In this document: positions 43,996 through 53,154 of the stretch, piece after piece
Layout: the number at the start of each line of letters is the position of its first letter
How positions within the stretch are numbered: the stretch's first letter is position 1
Notes under the pieces: model-generated
The model's database searches: none
Told to the model about the DNA's origin: nothing
Seen by the model: only the letters and a program-made list of their open reading frames with translations
NCBI RefSeq assembly: GCF_022870905.1
Contig: NZ_CP091510.1
Location: 620,001-684,000 of the forward strand
Length of the DNA: 64,000 nt
Direction: 5' to 3'
Origin: Neisseria arctica
Lineage (GTDB): Bacteria; Pseudomonadota; Gammaproteobacteria; Burkholderiales; Neisseriaceae
Program-made: the position numbers and the translations under genes

Positions 43996-45426
43996 ATGGA
44001 ATATAAATTATGGATTAATGGTGCGTGGCAGAATGGTGCAGATACAATTGCTGTCGAAAATCCGGCTACGGGCGAGACTGTAGCACAAGTGGCAGTAGCG
44101 GGAGAGAAAGAAGTTAACGCTGCGGTGTCTGCGGCTAAAGAAGCATTTGAAGACGGTCGTTGGAGCAAGCTCAGCCCGGGAGAGCGTTCGGCCGTATTGT
44201 GGAAAATGGCGGATATCGTTGAAGAGCGTAGTGACGAGTTGGCAAAAATCGAAAGTGAAGACAGCGGTAAACCTTACGAATTTGTCAGCAAAGGAGGGGA
44301 TTTACCCTTTGTGGCAGACAATTTGCGCTTTTTTGCTACTGCCGCACGCGATATCCATGGCAGCCGTGCGGGTGAGTATAATCCCGCGTATACCTCGATG
44401 TTGAGAAGAGAGCCATGCGGTGTAACAGCAGGTATTGCGCCGTGGAATTATCCACTGCTGATGGCAGCTTGGAAAATAGGCCCGGCATTGGCCGCAGGTT
44501 GTACTTCCGTTATTAAGCCTTCCGAGCTTACCCCGCGTACCGCATTATTATTGGGAGAAATTGCTCAAGAAGCCGGTTTGCCTGACGGTGTGCTGAATAT
44601 TATTACCGGAGCCGCAGAAACGGGTAAAGCGATTGTGGCTCACCATGATATCCAAATGGTAAGTTTAACCGGCTCCAGCGATACCGGAAAATTTATTATG
44701 CGCTCGGCGGCAGATACCCTTAAGCGCGTACATTTGGAACTAGGCGGAAAAGCTCCCTTGATTGTTTTGGCGGATGCCGATATTGAAAAGGCAGCAGAAA
44801 AAGCAGTGTTCGGCGGATTTTTCAATTCAGGGCAGGATTGTACTGCTGCTACGCGTCTTTTAGTGCATGAATCTGTTGTGGAACAGTTTACTGAAGCACT
44901 GCTGGCTGCAGCGAAAAACTTTAAAGTAGGCTTGCCCTTTGAAGCTGATACTATGATGGGATCGTTGATTTCAGCCAAGCAGCTGGAGCGGGTATCCGGT
45001 TTTGTCGAGCGTGCCAAAGCGGCAGGTGCAAAAGCATTGTTCGGCGGACACACGCTTGATTTTGGGGGCGGTCATTATTACAGCCCGACTATTCTCAGCG
45101 GCGTGGAGCAAACTGCTGAAATTGTGCAAAACGAAGTATTCGGCCCGGTAATGACCTTGCAAACATTCAAGAATGATGAAGAGGCATTGCATATGGCCAA
45201 TGATGTGCGCTTTGGTTTGGCTTCATCGGTATTCACAGCTGATGTGGCCCGCGCTATGAATTTTTCAGCTAATTTACGCTTTGGCACGGTATGGGTAAAT
45301 GATCATTTGCCGTTGACTTCTGAAACACCGCATGGTGGGTTCAAGCAATCCGGTTTTGGTAAGGATTTATCGGCTGAAGCAGTGGGAGATTATCTCATTA
45401 CCAAACATGTAATGGTCGCTTTGTAG
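43996..45426 (+). CDS. patD: Aldehyde dehydrogenase, probably 4-aminobutanal dehydrogenase
   Basis: A 476-residue NAD(P)-dependent aldehyde dehydrogenase. It has GIAPWNYPLLMAAWKIGPALAAGC, the LELGGKAP glutamate and the catalytic Cys in FFNSGQDCTAATRL. SLTGSSDTGKFIM is the dinucleotide turn. It would oxidise 4-aminobutanal to GABA. ATG 43996 has AAGGAG at 43983-43988; a longer frame from 43972 lacks a site. Its place behind patA supports PatD; betaine aldehyde dehydrogenase is the main alternative. Confidence 0.82.
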   Translation: MEYKLWINGAWQNGADTIAVENPATGETVAQVAVAGEKEVNAAVSAAKEAFEDGRWSKLSPGERSAVLWKMADIVEERSDELAKIESEDSGKPYEFVSKGGDLPFVADNLRFFATAARDIHGSRAGEYNPAYTSMLRREPCGVTAGIAPWNYPLLMAAWKIGPALAAGCTSVIKPSELTPRTALLLGEIAQEAGLPDGVLNIITGAAETGKAIVAHHDIQMVSLTGSSDTGKFIMRSAADTLKRVHLELGGKAPLIVLADADIEKAAEKAVFGGFFNSGQDCTAATRLLVHESVVEQFTEALLAAAKNFKVGLPFEADTMMGSLISAKQLERVSGFVERAKAAGAKALFGGHTLDFGGGHYYSPTILSGVEQTAEIVQNEVFGPVMTLQTFKNDEEALHMANDVRFGLASSVFTADVARAMNFSANLRFGTVWVNDHLPLTSETPHGGFKQSGFGKDLSAEAVGDYLITKHVMVAL

Positions 45427-46100
45427 TTAGCTTTTCTTCTTAGGGAATCAAATGGTTGGAGGATATAGTAGGTATTAATGCCATGTAACCCAATTAATCA
45501 GCCGACTTGATGAAAGATTATTTGATAACCGTTTTACAAAAGTAGAAGGGCTACCTGATAGATATATTTTCAGATGGCTAAAGCCCTTTGTAATGCCTCT
45601 AAATTCTTTTGAAAGAATTTAGAGGCATATTTTCTATAAGAAGCAGAGCTTACTTCTTTGCTAAGCTAGCCCGCAGAATGCTTGTTATGCATTTTGTATA
45701 GAGCCGCTTCCTTTTTCTTTTCAGCAGGTACAGTTCTTATGGAATAGCCATATATTTATGTAAATGCCACTATCAAAAATCAAATGTAAGTGTTTACAAA
45801 TCGTATGATTTCAGAATGGTATGGAGTGCAAAATGTTTAGAGGGAAATCTTTTGGCAGGGAAATGAAGCCGTAAAATACGTAGTTATTGAAGATTCGGTT
45901 AAGTGGATTGCAAACTGCAAATGAATTGTTTTAGAAGCTTGAGGATAAGCAGCTATATTATTGGGTTTTATGCGGATTAGCGGAAAAGTCATTTGAAAGG
46001 CGGGCGTTTAAATTTATCAGAGAGTAAAAAAGCTTTGCATACTAGGTATTCAGGGGGGTTATAAAGATTAAAGGTTGATATCTGCTTTATTTGAGGAATA
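45427..46100. other. Gene-free region with a perfect palindrome
   Basis: About 670 AT-rich bases without a credible gene, promoter or known repeat. Its clear feature is a 17-bp perfect inverted repeat at 45593-45609 and 45612-45628 (ATGCCTCTAAATTCTTT and complement), listed separately. I see no uptake sequence inside, which is unusual for a gap of this size here. Confidence 0.5.
45593..45628. repeat. Perfect 17-bp inverted repeat
   Basis: ATGCCTCTAAATTCTTT (45593-45609), spacer TG, then its reverse complement (45612-45628), followed by ATTTTCTATAAG. It may be a terminator for patD about 170 bases downstream of the stop, or the remnant of a small mobile repeat. Confidence 0.65.
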
Positions 46101-46128
46101 AAAATACCCGCCCTGAGGCGGCGGGTAT
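46101..46128 (-). terminator. Terminator of the rpsP-rimM-trmD-rplS operon
   Basis: Stem ATACCCGCC (46104-46112) with GGCGGGTAT (46120-46128); on the minus strand it is followed by TTTTTATTCC. It lies 17 bases past the rplS stop. Confidence 0.93.
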
Positions 46129-46144
46129 CGGAATAGGGCAGAAA

Positions 46145-46510
46145 TTAACCTTTGCGAGCCGGCAGTTTTTCTTTAATACGGGCTGCTTTACCGGTCAGGC
46201 CACGCAAGTAGTACAACTTGGCACGACGTACGTCACCACGGCGTTTAACTTCGATTTTTTCTACGTTCGGAGAGTACAGTTGGAAAGTACGCTCAACGCC
46301 TTCGCCGCTAGAGATTTTGCGAACGATGAAGTTGCTGTTCAGACCACGATTGCGGCGGGCGATAACAACACCTTCGTAGGCTTGCAGACGGCTGCGTGAA
46401 CCCTCTACTACGCGTACAGATACCACAACGGTGTCACCCGGAGCAAATTCGGGGATATCTTTGTTCAAACGAGCGATTTCTTCCTGCTCTAATTGTTGGA
46501 TCAAGTTCAT
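46145..46510 (-). CDS. rplS: 50S ribosomal protein L19
   Basis: The 121-residue L19 begins [30 protein letters not shown] and has the [27 protein letters not shown] and [25 protein letters not shown] blocks. L19 sits at the 30S-50S interface. It is last in the classic operon rpsP-rimM-trmD-rplS, directly behind trmD (1-base gap). Confidence 0.98.
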   Translation of the reverse strand: MNLIQQLEQEEIARLNKDIPEFAPGDTVVVSVRVVEGSRSRLQAYEGVVIARRNRGLNSNFIVRKISSGEGVERTFQLYSPNVEKIEVKRRGDVRRAKLYYLRGLTGKAARIKEKLPARKG

Positions 46511-46511
46511 T

Positions 46512-47270
46512 TTAATTTCCTAAATTATAATGGGATTCTCGTTCCTCTTGCTTAATTTCCTGCAAGAGCCTAGATTCCTGTGGGGTTAATTCGCGCTTTT
46601 CCAGTAAATCAGGGCGGCGCGCTAAGGTGCGTTGTAACGCCTGCTTGAGACGCCACTCGGCTATCAGTGCATGGTTACCAGAGCGTAAAACTTCCGGTAC
46701 TGCCATACCCTGAAATTCAATAGGGCGGGTATAGTGTGGGCAATCAAGCAGGCCGTCGGCAAAAGAGTCTTGTTCGGCGGATCTGCTGTCACCCAACACG
46801 CCGGGTAAGAGCCGTAATACTGCATCCATCAACATCATGGCGGGAAGCTCTCCGCCTGAGACGACAAAATCGCCGATACAGATTTCTTCATCTACTTCTT
46901 GTTGCAACAGCCTATCATCTATGCCTTCGTAGCGGCCGCATAGCAAGATAAGATGTTTTTCAGTAGCCAGTTCACACGCTTTGGCGTGGGTAAGCGGTGT
47001 TCCTTGCGGGCTGAGGTAAATTACTTTGCCTTGGCTATTTTGTGCTTTCGCTGCGTTGAGGGCTGCGGCTAGGGGGGGGGCCATCATAATCATGCCAGGT
47101 CCGCCGCCGAAAGGCCTGTCGTCAATATAGCCAAGTTTGTTATCGGCAAAACTGCGCGGGTTTATGACATTGAATTGCCATAAATTTTGCTTTAGTGCTC
47201 TTCCGGTTACGCCATGGCATGTGATGCTGTCGAACATTTCCGGAAAGAGGGTAATTGCTTGAATGAGCAT
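46512..47270 (-). CDS. trmD: TrmD, tRNA (guanine-37-N1)-methyltransferase
   Basis: TrmD methylates G37 next to the anticodon, preventing +1 frameshifting. The 252-residue SPOUT enzyme has [25 protein letters not shown] and the knot [11 protein letters not shown] plus [18 protein letters not shown]. The codons of Met-Ala-Pro-Pro-Leu contain nine consecutive C residues on the coding strand (complement of G9 at 47072-47080), a slippage-prone tract in a normally essential gene; the frame is intact here. The start ATG overlaps the rimM stop (TAATG). Confidence 0.97.
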   Translation of the reverse strand: MLIQAITLFPEMFDSITCHGVTGRALKQNLWQFNVINPRSFADNKLGYIDDRPFGGGPGMIMMAPPLAAALNAAKAQNSQGKVIYLSPQGTPLTHAKACELATEKHLILLCGRYEGIDDRLLQQEVDEEICIGDFVVSGGELPAMMLMDAVLRLLPGVLGDSRSAEQDSFADGLLDCPHYTRPIEFQGMAVPEVLRSGNHALIAEWRLKQALQRTLARRPDLLEKRELTPQESRLLQEIKQEERESHYNLGN

Positions 47271-47779
47271 TAATAATCCAAGCCCCAGTCAGCAATAATA
47301 ATGCCGTTGGCACTGTCGACTTGGTCGATATAGTGGGAAACGAACGGAATCAGTTTTTGCCCATGTTCACCTTCAAGCACCAATACATCATGAGCACCGG
47401 TTTCCATTAGGTTTTTTACTTTGCCGAGGGTTTGGCCTTCTCGGTTATTTACCGTCATGCCGACTAAATCGGCCCAATAATATTCGTCTTCTTCGGCGGG
47501 GGCAAACTCACTGCGGCATACTTCGATGGTGTAGCCTCTGAGTGCGAAAGCCGCATCTCTATCATCTATGCCTTCAAGCTTTACTTGAAGCTCGCCGTTA
47601 ACTGCTTTGCCTGATTCGACTTTGACTGTTAAAAGACGTCCGTCTTTGTTTAGCCGCCACTCGGGGTAGTCCAGCAGGCTGTCGGTATATTCCGTGCCGG
47701 CTGCTATTTTTACCCAGCCTTTTATGCCGAATACGCCTTTGATGTAGCCCATGGCTACCCATTGTTGAGTGTCGGTCAT
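47270..47779 (-). CDS. rimM: RimM, 16S rRNA processing factor
   Basis: RimM helps mature the 30S head through ribosomal protein S19. The 169-residue product has the N-terminal barrel ([17 protein letters not shown]) and the C-terminal PRC barrel with [22 protein letters not shown] and [19 protein letters not shown]. It lies 19 bases after rpsP and overlaps the trmD start by one base. Confidence 0.96.
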   Translation of the reverse strand: MTDTQQWVAMGYIKGVFGIKGWVKIAAGTEYTDSLLDYPEWRLNKDGRLLTVKVESGKAVNGELQVKLEGIDDRDAAFALRGYTIEVCRSEFAPAEEDEYYWADLVGMTVNNREGQTLGKVKNLMETGAHDVLVLEGEHGQKLIPFVSHYIDQVDSANGIIIADWGLDY

Positions 47780-47798
47780 GGCAGTCTAAATCAGAGGA

Positions 47799-48047
47799 TT
47801 AGGCGGCAGCTTTTTGTTCTTTGACTAATTTGGCTACGGCGTCGCTCATTTGTGCGCCTTGGCCCAACCAGTGGTTTAAGCGTTCTGCGTTCAAACGTAC
47901 GCGTTCTTGTTTTTCATTGGCTACGGGGTTGTAGAAGCCTACGCGCTCAATGAAACGGCCGTCGCGGCGGTTGCGTGAATCTGCAACTACTACGTTGTAA
48001 AACGGACGGTGTTTTGAGCCACCACGGGCTAAGCGGATAACTACCAT
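47799..48047 (-). CDS. rpsP: 30S ribosomal protein S16
   Basis: The 82-residue S16 begins [41 protein letters not shown] and has the usual [10 protein letters not shown] segment. It is the first gene of the rpsP-rimM-trmD-rplS operon on the minus strand; the promoter is expected at about 48060-48110. The PatZ-like gene lies upstream. Confidence 0.98.
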   Translation of the reverse strand: MVVIRLARGGSKHRPFYNVVVADSRNRRDGRFIERVGFYNPVANEKQERVRLNAERLNHWLGQGAQMSDAVAKLVKEQKAAA

Positions 48048-48123
48048 GTTGATTCCTTCTGTGAAAATCGGATATATAGAAAACCGCTAATTTTAGGGTA
48101 TTTTGCGGTTTTTGTGCAAGCAT

Positions 48124-50370
48124 TTATTGTTTGTGCTTGCGCCGGGTGTTGTGTTCAGGCGGCAAAAGCGGACGTTCGGCTTCGCAGATTTCGCCCTCGT
48201 GGGGAGAGGGGCGTATATGAAAGCCTAGTTTTTCGGCCAGCTTGAGCATGGGTACGTTGCTTTTGAGGATTTCCGCAGTCATGCTGCGATAACCCTGTGT
48301 GGCGGCATGGCTGAGGATTTGCTGCATCAGATGGTAGGCTAGTCCTTGTCCGTGCATGTTTTCGGCGACACTGATACCGAATTCGCAGCTTTCGGGAAAC
48401 CGATTGCAGCTATATCGGCTGATGCCCAGCAAAATACCGTTTTCATCTTCGGCTGCAAACGCTGCTTCACGGTGGTAATCGAGATTACAGAAGTTAGCCA
48501 GCATCGTTGGATTGAGCTCTTTAATATGTGCCATAAAGCGGGTTTGACGGCTTTTTTCCGAAAGGTTGCGTACATATTGTTGCTCTGCCTCGGCATCTTC
48601 GGGGCGGATGGGGCGGATGAATACGCTGCCGCCGTTTTTAAGTGTGAAAATATGGCTGGTTTGATCAGGGTAAGGGCTTAGCACGTTGTCGGCTCGACCG
48701 AGTGTGGAGGAAAAGTCAAGCTTGGTAACGGTGTTTTGTTGCCCGATATTGATATGTAGGGTTTGCAGTGTGTGAAGTTTATCGGTCGCTTCGTTGAGGC
48801 TGTGCAACCATTGGTAAAGGTTTTTTTGTTGGCGTTTGAGGTTGAAAGTGTGGATGAGGGTGTCGGCATGCATGGTATTGAAGGGTGGCAAAAAGGCTAG
48901 CGAGACGTGGTTTTTTTCTGCAGATAGAACGAAACCGTAGCGGTTACGCTCCAGGATTAGGTTCAGGCCGTCTGAAAGGGGTGCTGTTGCGGGATTGTAT
49001 TCGGGTAGATATAAGGATTTCAGCCATTTTTCAGGTATATCCGTTTGGGTAGATGCTGCCTGTATTTCGGGTGTTTTGACATAAGCGGGCAGTGGTTTGG
49101 CGGTTTGGATAAGCTGCTGTTTGAAGCGGTGGTAGCGTTGGTGCTGGTGGAAAGCTTGCATGGCTTGTTCGGAAGTGGAAAACTGCATCAGGCCACGGGC
49201 ATGGGGACTGCTGATAATCAGTGGTTTGGGCGATTGGTTCTGCAGTTGTGCCAATGCGGTGGTAATGCCTGACTCGGCACCGTCGGGCGTGGGAGCGATT
49301 ACGGCCAACAGGGCGTGGGTATGTTTGCTTTCGAGGTGTTCATGAGCCAAGCCTCGGTAGTGTGTAATGCTTGGGTTGCTACCAATGTAACCGTTGTGAC
49401 GTGCGGCAGGGCGGCGGTTATCGTTGCTGACGCGTAAGTCGATATCAAGGATTTCTGCTCTCCGTTGCAGCCAACCGCAGGCTTCGTTGGCAATCAGATG
49501 CAGGTGGCTGGCAGGTAGTTTGTTGGAGGAGAGGGCGTGAATGGCAGTGAAGAGTTCTTCGGGAGTGAAAGTGGGTAGAAAGCCGCAGCGGCCTGCAAGG
49601 TGATGCAAAATGGCTTGTTCGCGAGTGTCCGCATAATGGTTGCAGTGCAGTATCAGCGGTTTTTTGCGGGCGCAGTGGCGTAAGGCGCTGAAGAGTTCGC
49701 GTAGGTTTTGGGCAGGTTGGTATTCAATGATAACCAGTTTGGTTTGTTTGTCTTCAGCGAGATAGTCGAGAATTCCGGCACTGCATTCGGGCGTTAGTTT
49801 TGGGTGCAGGCCGACATGGTGTGAGATGCCTATCCCGGCTTGCTGCAAAATAGGATTGATAAGGGCGGAAAATTCACTATGGCAGCCGACTAGAGCAATA
49901 TCGCCTTTACTAAAAGGTACGGTATATACGCTGCCGTGCAATCTAGCCGCAGGGGTGGTTAGTCCGGAAGTATTGAGGGCTATGATATGCAACCCCGCTT
50001 GTTTGCCGCGGGAGATGGCATTTTGTGCCAGTTGCCATTCGCTATCGTTAAAATTATCCCAATTTTGCATAACGATTATATGGGGAATCTGCTTTTTATA
50101 GCAGGCCTTGAATATGGCATCGTAGGTATCGGGCATGGTAACGATCCATGCGGTATCGGCATATTCGGGTACTCTGTTGATATTCGGGAAAGCTTTAATG
50201 CCGCCGATTTGTTTATGGCGCGGGTTGATAGGGGTGATGCGCCCTGAAAAGCCGCCGCGCAAGAGGGCGGAAAGAATGCGTTCACCCAAGCTGTATTGGC
50301 GTTCGCTGGCACCGATAAGAAGAATATGTTCCGGCTGGAAAAATTTGGAAAGCGGGTGAGGCGTAGTCAT
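48124..50370 (-). CDS. PatZ/Pka-like protein: CoA-binding domain with C-terminal GNAT acetyltransferase
   Basis: A 748-residue protein built like the PatZ (Pka) lysine acetyltransferase. The N-terminal ADP-forming acyl-CoA synthetase-type CoA-binding domain (about 8-130, HILLIGASERQYSLGERI) and a succinyl-CoA-ligase-like middle (about 150-290) precede a C-terminal GNAT domain (about 580-730, RPIRPEDAEAEQQYV and GISVAENMHGQGLAYHLMQQIL, the acetyl-CoA loop). E. coli PatZ has 886 residues with an ATP-grasp part between; here the equivalent region (about 420-570) is short and lacks recognisable ATP-grasp motifs. It may acetylate metabolic enzymes such as Acs. Confidence 0.82.
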   Translation of the reverse strand: MTTPHPLSKFFQPEHILLIGASERQYSLGERILSALLRGGFSGRITPINPRHKQIGGIKAFPNINRVPEYADTAWIVTMPDTYDAIFKACYKKQIPHIIVMQNWDNFNDSEWQLAQNAISRGKQAGLHIIALNTSGLTTPAARLHGSVYTVPFSKGDIALVGCHSEFSALINPILQQAGIGISHHVGLHPKLTPECSAGILDYLAEDKQTKLVIIEYQPAQNLRELFSALRHCARKKPLILHCNHYADTREQAILHHLAGRCGFLPTFTPEELFTAIHALSSNKLPASHLHLIANEACGWLQRRAEILDIDLRVSNDNRRPAARHNGYIGSNPSITHYRGLAHEHLESKHTHALLAVIAPTPDGAESGITTALAQLQNQSPKPLIISSPHARGLMQFSTSEQAMQAFHQHQRYHRFKQQLIQTAKPLPAYVKTPEIQAASTQTDIPEKWLKSLYLPEYNPATAPLSDGLNLILERNRYGFVLSAEKNHVSLAFLPPFNTMHADTLIHTFNLKRQQKNLYQWLHSLNEATDKLHTLQTLHINIGQQNTVTKLDFSSTLGRADNVLSPYPDQTSHIFTLKNGGSVFIRPIRPEDAEAEQQYVRNLSEKSRQTRFMAHIKELNPTMLANFCNLDYHREAAFAAEDENGILLGISRYSCNRFPESCEFGISVAENMHGQGLAYHLMQQILSHAATQGYRSMTAEILKSNVPMLKLAEKLGFHIRPSPHEGEICEAERPLLPPEHNTRRKHKQ

Positions 50371-50458
50371 AATCAGATGCCTTTGGCGGAATTTGCCGAT
50401 GATGCCAATCTTACAATATTAAAGTGCGGGAGTATTGGCTTTAGGGTTAAGGTACGAA

Positions 50459-50520
50459 AGGCCGTCTGAAAAAAGTAGTAACTGCTATGGTGGTAGATGT
50501 ACGCTGGTTTTCAGACGGCC
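50459..50520. terminator. Uptake-sequence pair between mog and the PatZ-like gene
   Basis: GGCCGTCTGAA (50460-50470) pairs with TTCAGACGGCC (50510-50520) over a 39-base loop. On the minus strand, behind mog, it ends in GGCCTTTCG. The large loop makes termination uncertain. Confidence 0.5.
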
Positions 50521-50530
50521 AGCCGTAATT

Positions 50531-51100
50531 TTATTTTTGTTTGGGGCGGAATGCTTGGCAGATATCTGGGTGGGTTTCGATAAATGCACCGCCGATTAAA
50601 TCAATGCAGTAAGGAATGGCGCTGAATAGACCGTGCACTTGGATATCTCCGACCGGGTTACGCACGCCGCCTAGGGTTTCGGCAATTGCTTTCGGTCTTC
50701 CAGGCAGGTTGACAATCAGGCTGCGGCCGCGAATGCCTGCTGTTTGGCGGGACAAGATAGCAGTCGGCACATAATATAGGCTGATTTGGCGCATTTGTTC
50801 GCCGAAACCGGGCATTTCTTTGTCGATAACGGCAAGGGTAGCTTCAGGCGTGACATCACGCGGGGCGGGGCCTGTGCCGCCGGTTGTAAATATGAGGTCG
50901 CACTGGTCGTGATCAGCCATGCGGCACAAGGTGTTTTCAATTTCGGCTTGATCGTCGGGAATGAGGGCTTCAATAAAACGGATAGGGTTGCGAACTGCCT
51001 GTTCCAGCCAGTTTTTCAGTGCGGGGATGCCTTCATCGGTGTAAACGCCACTGCTGGCGCGGTCACTGGTGGAAATCAGGCCGATGGTAACGGTTTGCAT
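50531..51100 (-). CDS. mog: Mog, molybdopterin adenylyltransferase
   Basis: Mog activates molybdopterin with AMP before molybdenum insertion. The 189-residue product has IGLISTSDRASSGVYTDEGIP at the N-terminus and LIFTTGGTGPAPRDVTPEAT, the family GGTG/R-D-x-T motif, plus LPGRPKAIAET. These motifs separate MogA from the MoaB paralogue. It lies 27 bases after the phosphorylase gene on the minus strand. Confidence 0.93.
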   Translation of the reverse strand: MQTVTIGLISTSDRASSGVYTDEGIPALKNWLEQAVRNPIRFIEALIPDDQAEIENTLCRMADHDQCDLIFTTGGTGPAPRDVTPEATLAVIDKEMPGFGEQMRQISLYYVPTAILSRQTAGIRGRSLIVNLPGRPKAIAETLGGVRNPVGDIQVHGLFSAIPYCIDLIGGAFIETHPDICQAFRPKQK

Positions 51101-51127
51101 ATAGATGATCCTTTTAAGCGGCTTGTT

Positions 51128-51850
51128 TTACAAATCGGTAAGCAGAAGGCGGATTTTTTCGATGGCCTGATGGGTTTGGCGGCTACGGAAATCGGGTGAA
51201 GACGTATGGCCGTCATTAAAGCCCGTCATGCCGATTACACCGCACAAGTGGGCATAGGCTATGTTGAGTTCGCGCGCTAACACGGCTTCGGGCATGCCGG
51301 TCATACCGATAATGTCTGCGCCGTCGTTTCTAAAGCGCCGTGCTTCGGCACGAGTAGGCAGGCGAGGGCCTTCGATGCAGCCGTATACAGCACTGCTGAT
51401 AACAGGTGTTCCATGTGTTTCCGCATGTTTGATCAGGCCGACACGGAATTTTCGGTCGTAAGGGTGAGTAAAGTCGGTATGCACGACTTCTTGGTCGGCA
51501 CCTTCGAAAAAGGTAGATACGCGGCCCGAGGTATAGTCGATAATATCGTCAGGTACTACCAGCGAGCCGGGTTCGATGTTGGAATTAAGGCTGGTTACCG
51601 AACCTACGGAAACGATACTTTGAACACCTAAAGAGTGTAATGCCCAAATATTGGCGCGGTAGTTTATTTCGTGAGGCGCCAAAGTATGGTTGAGGCCGTG
51701 GCGGGCGAGAAATACGATTTGGTGGCTGCCGAGTGTGCCTTGCATGAGCGGACTGCTGGGCAGGCCGTAAGGTGTGCGGACAATTTCGCGGTGGGTAATG
51801 TGCATTTCGGGCAGGCGGGTGAGTCCGCTGCCGCCGATGATGGCGATCAT
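51128..51850 (-). CDS. S-methyl-5'-thioinosine / methylthioadenosine phosphorylase family
   Basis: A 240-residue PNP/MTAP-family enzyme: IGGSGLTRLPEMH (phosphate Gly-Ser), FLARHGLNHTLAPHEINYRANIWALHSLGV, CIEGPRLPTRAEARRF and IIGMTGMPEAVLARELNIAYA. It cleaves a methylthio-nucleoside with phosphate in polyamine by-product salvage. The DGHTSS segment and short length recall the methylthioinosine phosphorylases described in Pseudomonas, rather than human-type MTAP, but base specificity cannot be fixed by eye. Confidence 0.82.
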   Translation of the reverse strand: MIAIIGGSGLTRLPEMHITHREIVRTPYGLPSSPLMQGTLGSHQIVFLARHGLNHTLAPHEINYRANIWALHSLGVQSIVSVGSVTSLNSNIEPGSLVVPDDIIDYTSGRVSTFFEGADQEVVHTDFTHPYDRKFRVGLIKHAETHGTPVISSAVYGCIEGPRLPTRAEARRFRNDGADIIGMTGMPEAVLARELNIAYAHLCGVIGMTGFNDGHTSSPDFRSRQTHQAIEKIRLLLTDL

Positions 51851-52063
51851 GAGCTAGACTTTCGGTCGGTTGGAGAAATGTTATTGTAAAGGATTTGAAT
51901 CGTGCTGAGTATGATTGTTGGCACTGCTAAACAGAGGATTGGAAATGCAATAGACGAGATAATCAAAACCAGCCGTTTGAAAATGTCGGCTGATTATTTT
52001 CAGACGGCCTACTTCTCAAATTATGAAGAGTTAAGAGGCTCTAAAAATATGCTGCAGTTATAA

Positions 52064-52114
52064 ACGTTAAGAAAGCCGCAAAAGGCCTATTTGCTTTTGC
52101 GGCTTTCTTAACGT
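52064..52114. terminator. 21-bp-stem hairpin behind suhB
   Basis: A perfect inverted repeat: ACGTTAAGAAAGCCGCAAAAG (52064-52084, written as 20+1) with its complement at 52094-52114 and a 9-base loop. The AAGAAAG/CTTTCTT edges allow termination on both strands. It lies 10 bases beyond the suhB stop, so it most likely ends suhB transcripts. Confidence 0.8.
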
Positions 52115-52123
52115 ATAGATGCT

Positions 52124-52963
52124 TTACAGGTGTGGTGCGATGGTTTGCAGCATTTGCGCCAGTACTTTCGGATTGGCGGCAACGATATCACCGCTTTCCA
52201 GCCAGCCTTCGTTACCATGCATATCGGTAACGATACCGCCCGCTTCCTGTACCAACAGAGCGCCGGCTGCGATATCCCAAGGTTTTAGGTTAAATTCGAA
52301 GAAACCGTCCAAACGGCCGCTGGCTACGGCGCATAAATCCAAGGCAGCAGAGCCTTCGCGGCGGGCGCCGGCGGTTTTGGCAAGAAAATCTTTCAAGATA
52401 GCCAGGTAGGTATCCATTATGCTTTGATCGACCACCGGAAAGCCTGTGCCCATCAGGCAGCGGTTCATTTCGATGCGGTTGGATACACGGATGCGGCGGT
52501 CGTTCAGAAGTGCGCCTTGGCCGCGCGAAGCCATGTAGCAGTCGTTGCGTTCTGGGGCGAATACCAAAGCTTCTTGTAATTTGCCTTTGTGCAGCAGTGC
52601 CATAGAAACAGCATATTGAGGGTGACCGTGCAGATAGTTGGTAGTGCCGTCCAGTGGATCAATCACCCATTCGTATTCGGGAGTGGCAGGTACGTCTGCG
52701 GCGGCTATTTGTTCGATTTGCAGACCTTCTCTGGTTTTGCTGGCACGGAAGTAACCGCCTTCTTCGCTGCGGATGAGGTGGTCGGGATAGCTGTAAAACA
52801 GGGTGTCGAGAATCAGGGCTTCTGAAGTACGGTCAACATCGGAAACAAAATCGTTAAACGCCTTGCTGTCGATTTTGATGGCATCTAAGTTGGATGAAGC
52901 GCGAATCATCATATCGCCGGCTTTTCGGGCGGCTTTGAAGGCTGTATTTAAAATAGGATTCAT
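52124..52963 (-). CDS. suhB: SuhB, inositol monophosphatase family
   Basis: A 279-residue Mg-dependent phosphatase of the IMPase fold: SEEGG (metal Glu), EWVIDPLDGTTNYLHGHPQYAVS (metal site) and KPWDIAAGALLVQEAGG (third Asp). SuhB is also part of the rRNA transcription antitermination complex in E. coli. trmJ is divergent, with an uptake sequence in the 191-base gap. Confidence 0.94.
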   Translation of the reverse strand: MNPILNTAFKAARKAGDMMIRASSNLDAIKIDSKAFNDFVSDVDRTSEALILDTLFYSYPDHLIRSEEGGYFRASKTREGLQIEQIAAADVPATPEYEWVIDPLDGTTNYLHGHPQYAVSMALLHKGKLQEALVFAPERNDCYMASRGQGALLNDRRIRVSNRIEMNRCLMGTGFPVVDQSIMDTYLAILKDFLAKTAGARREGSAALDLCAVASGRLDGFFEFNLKPWDIAAGALLVQEAGGIVTDMHGNEGWLESGDIVAANPKVLAQMLQTIAPHL

Positions 52964-53154
52964 GGCAGTCTTTCTAAATCGGGTACAATGGCTGCTTGCA
53001 TCGGCAAACAGGCAAAACGTTAAAACGATAGAAACCGCCGCCGCAGATATATTGGGCGGTAAAAGCAGTTTCCGATGTTAAAGAGCATTCAGACGGCAAT
53101 CAAAGGCCGTCTGAAAAATGTGTTGCAATTATACGCCCATTCTGAAAATAAAGC

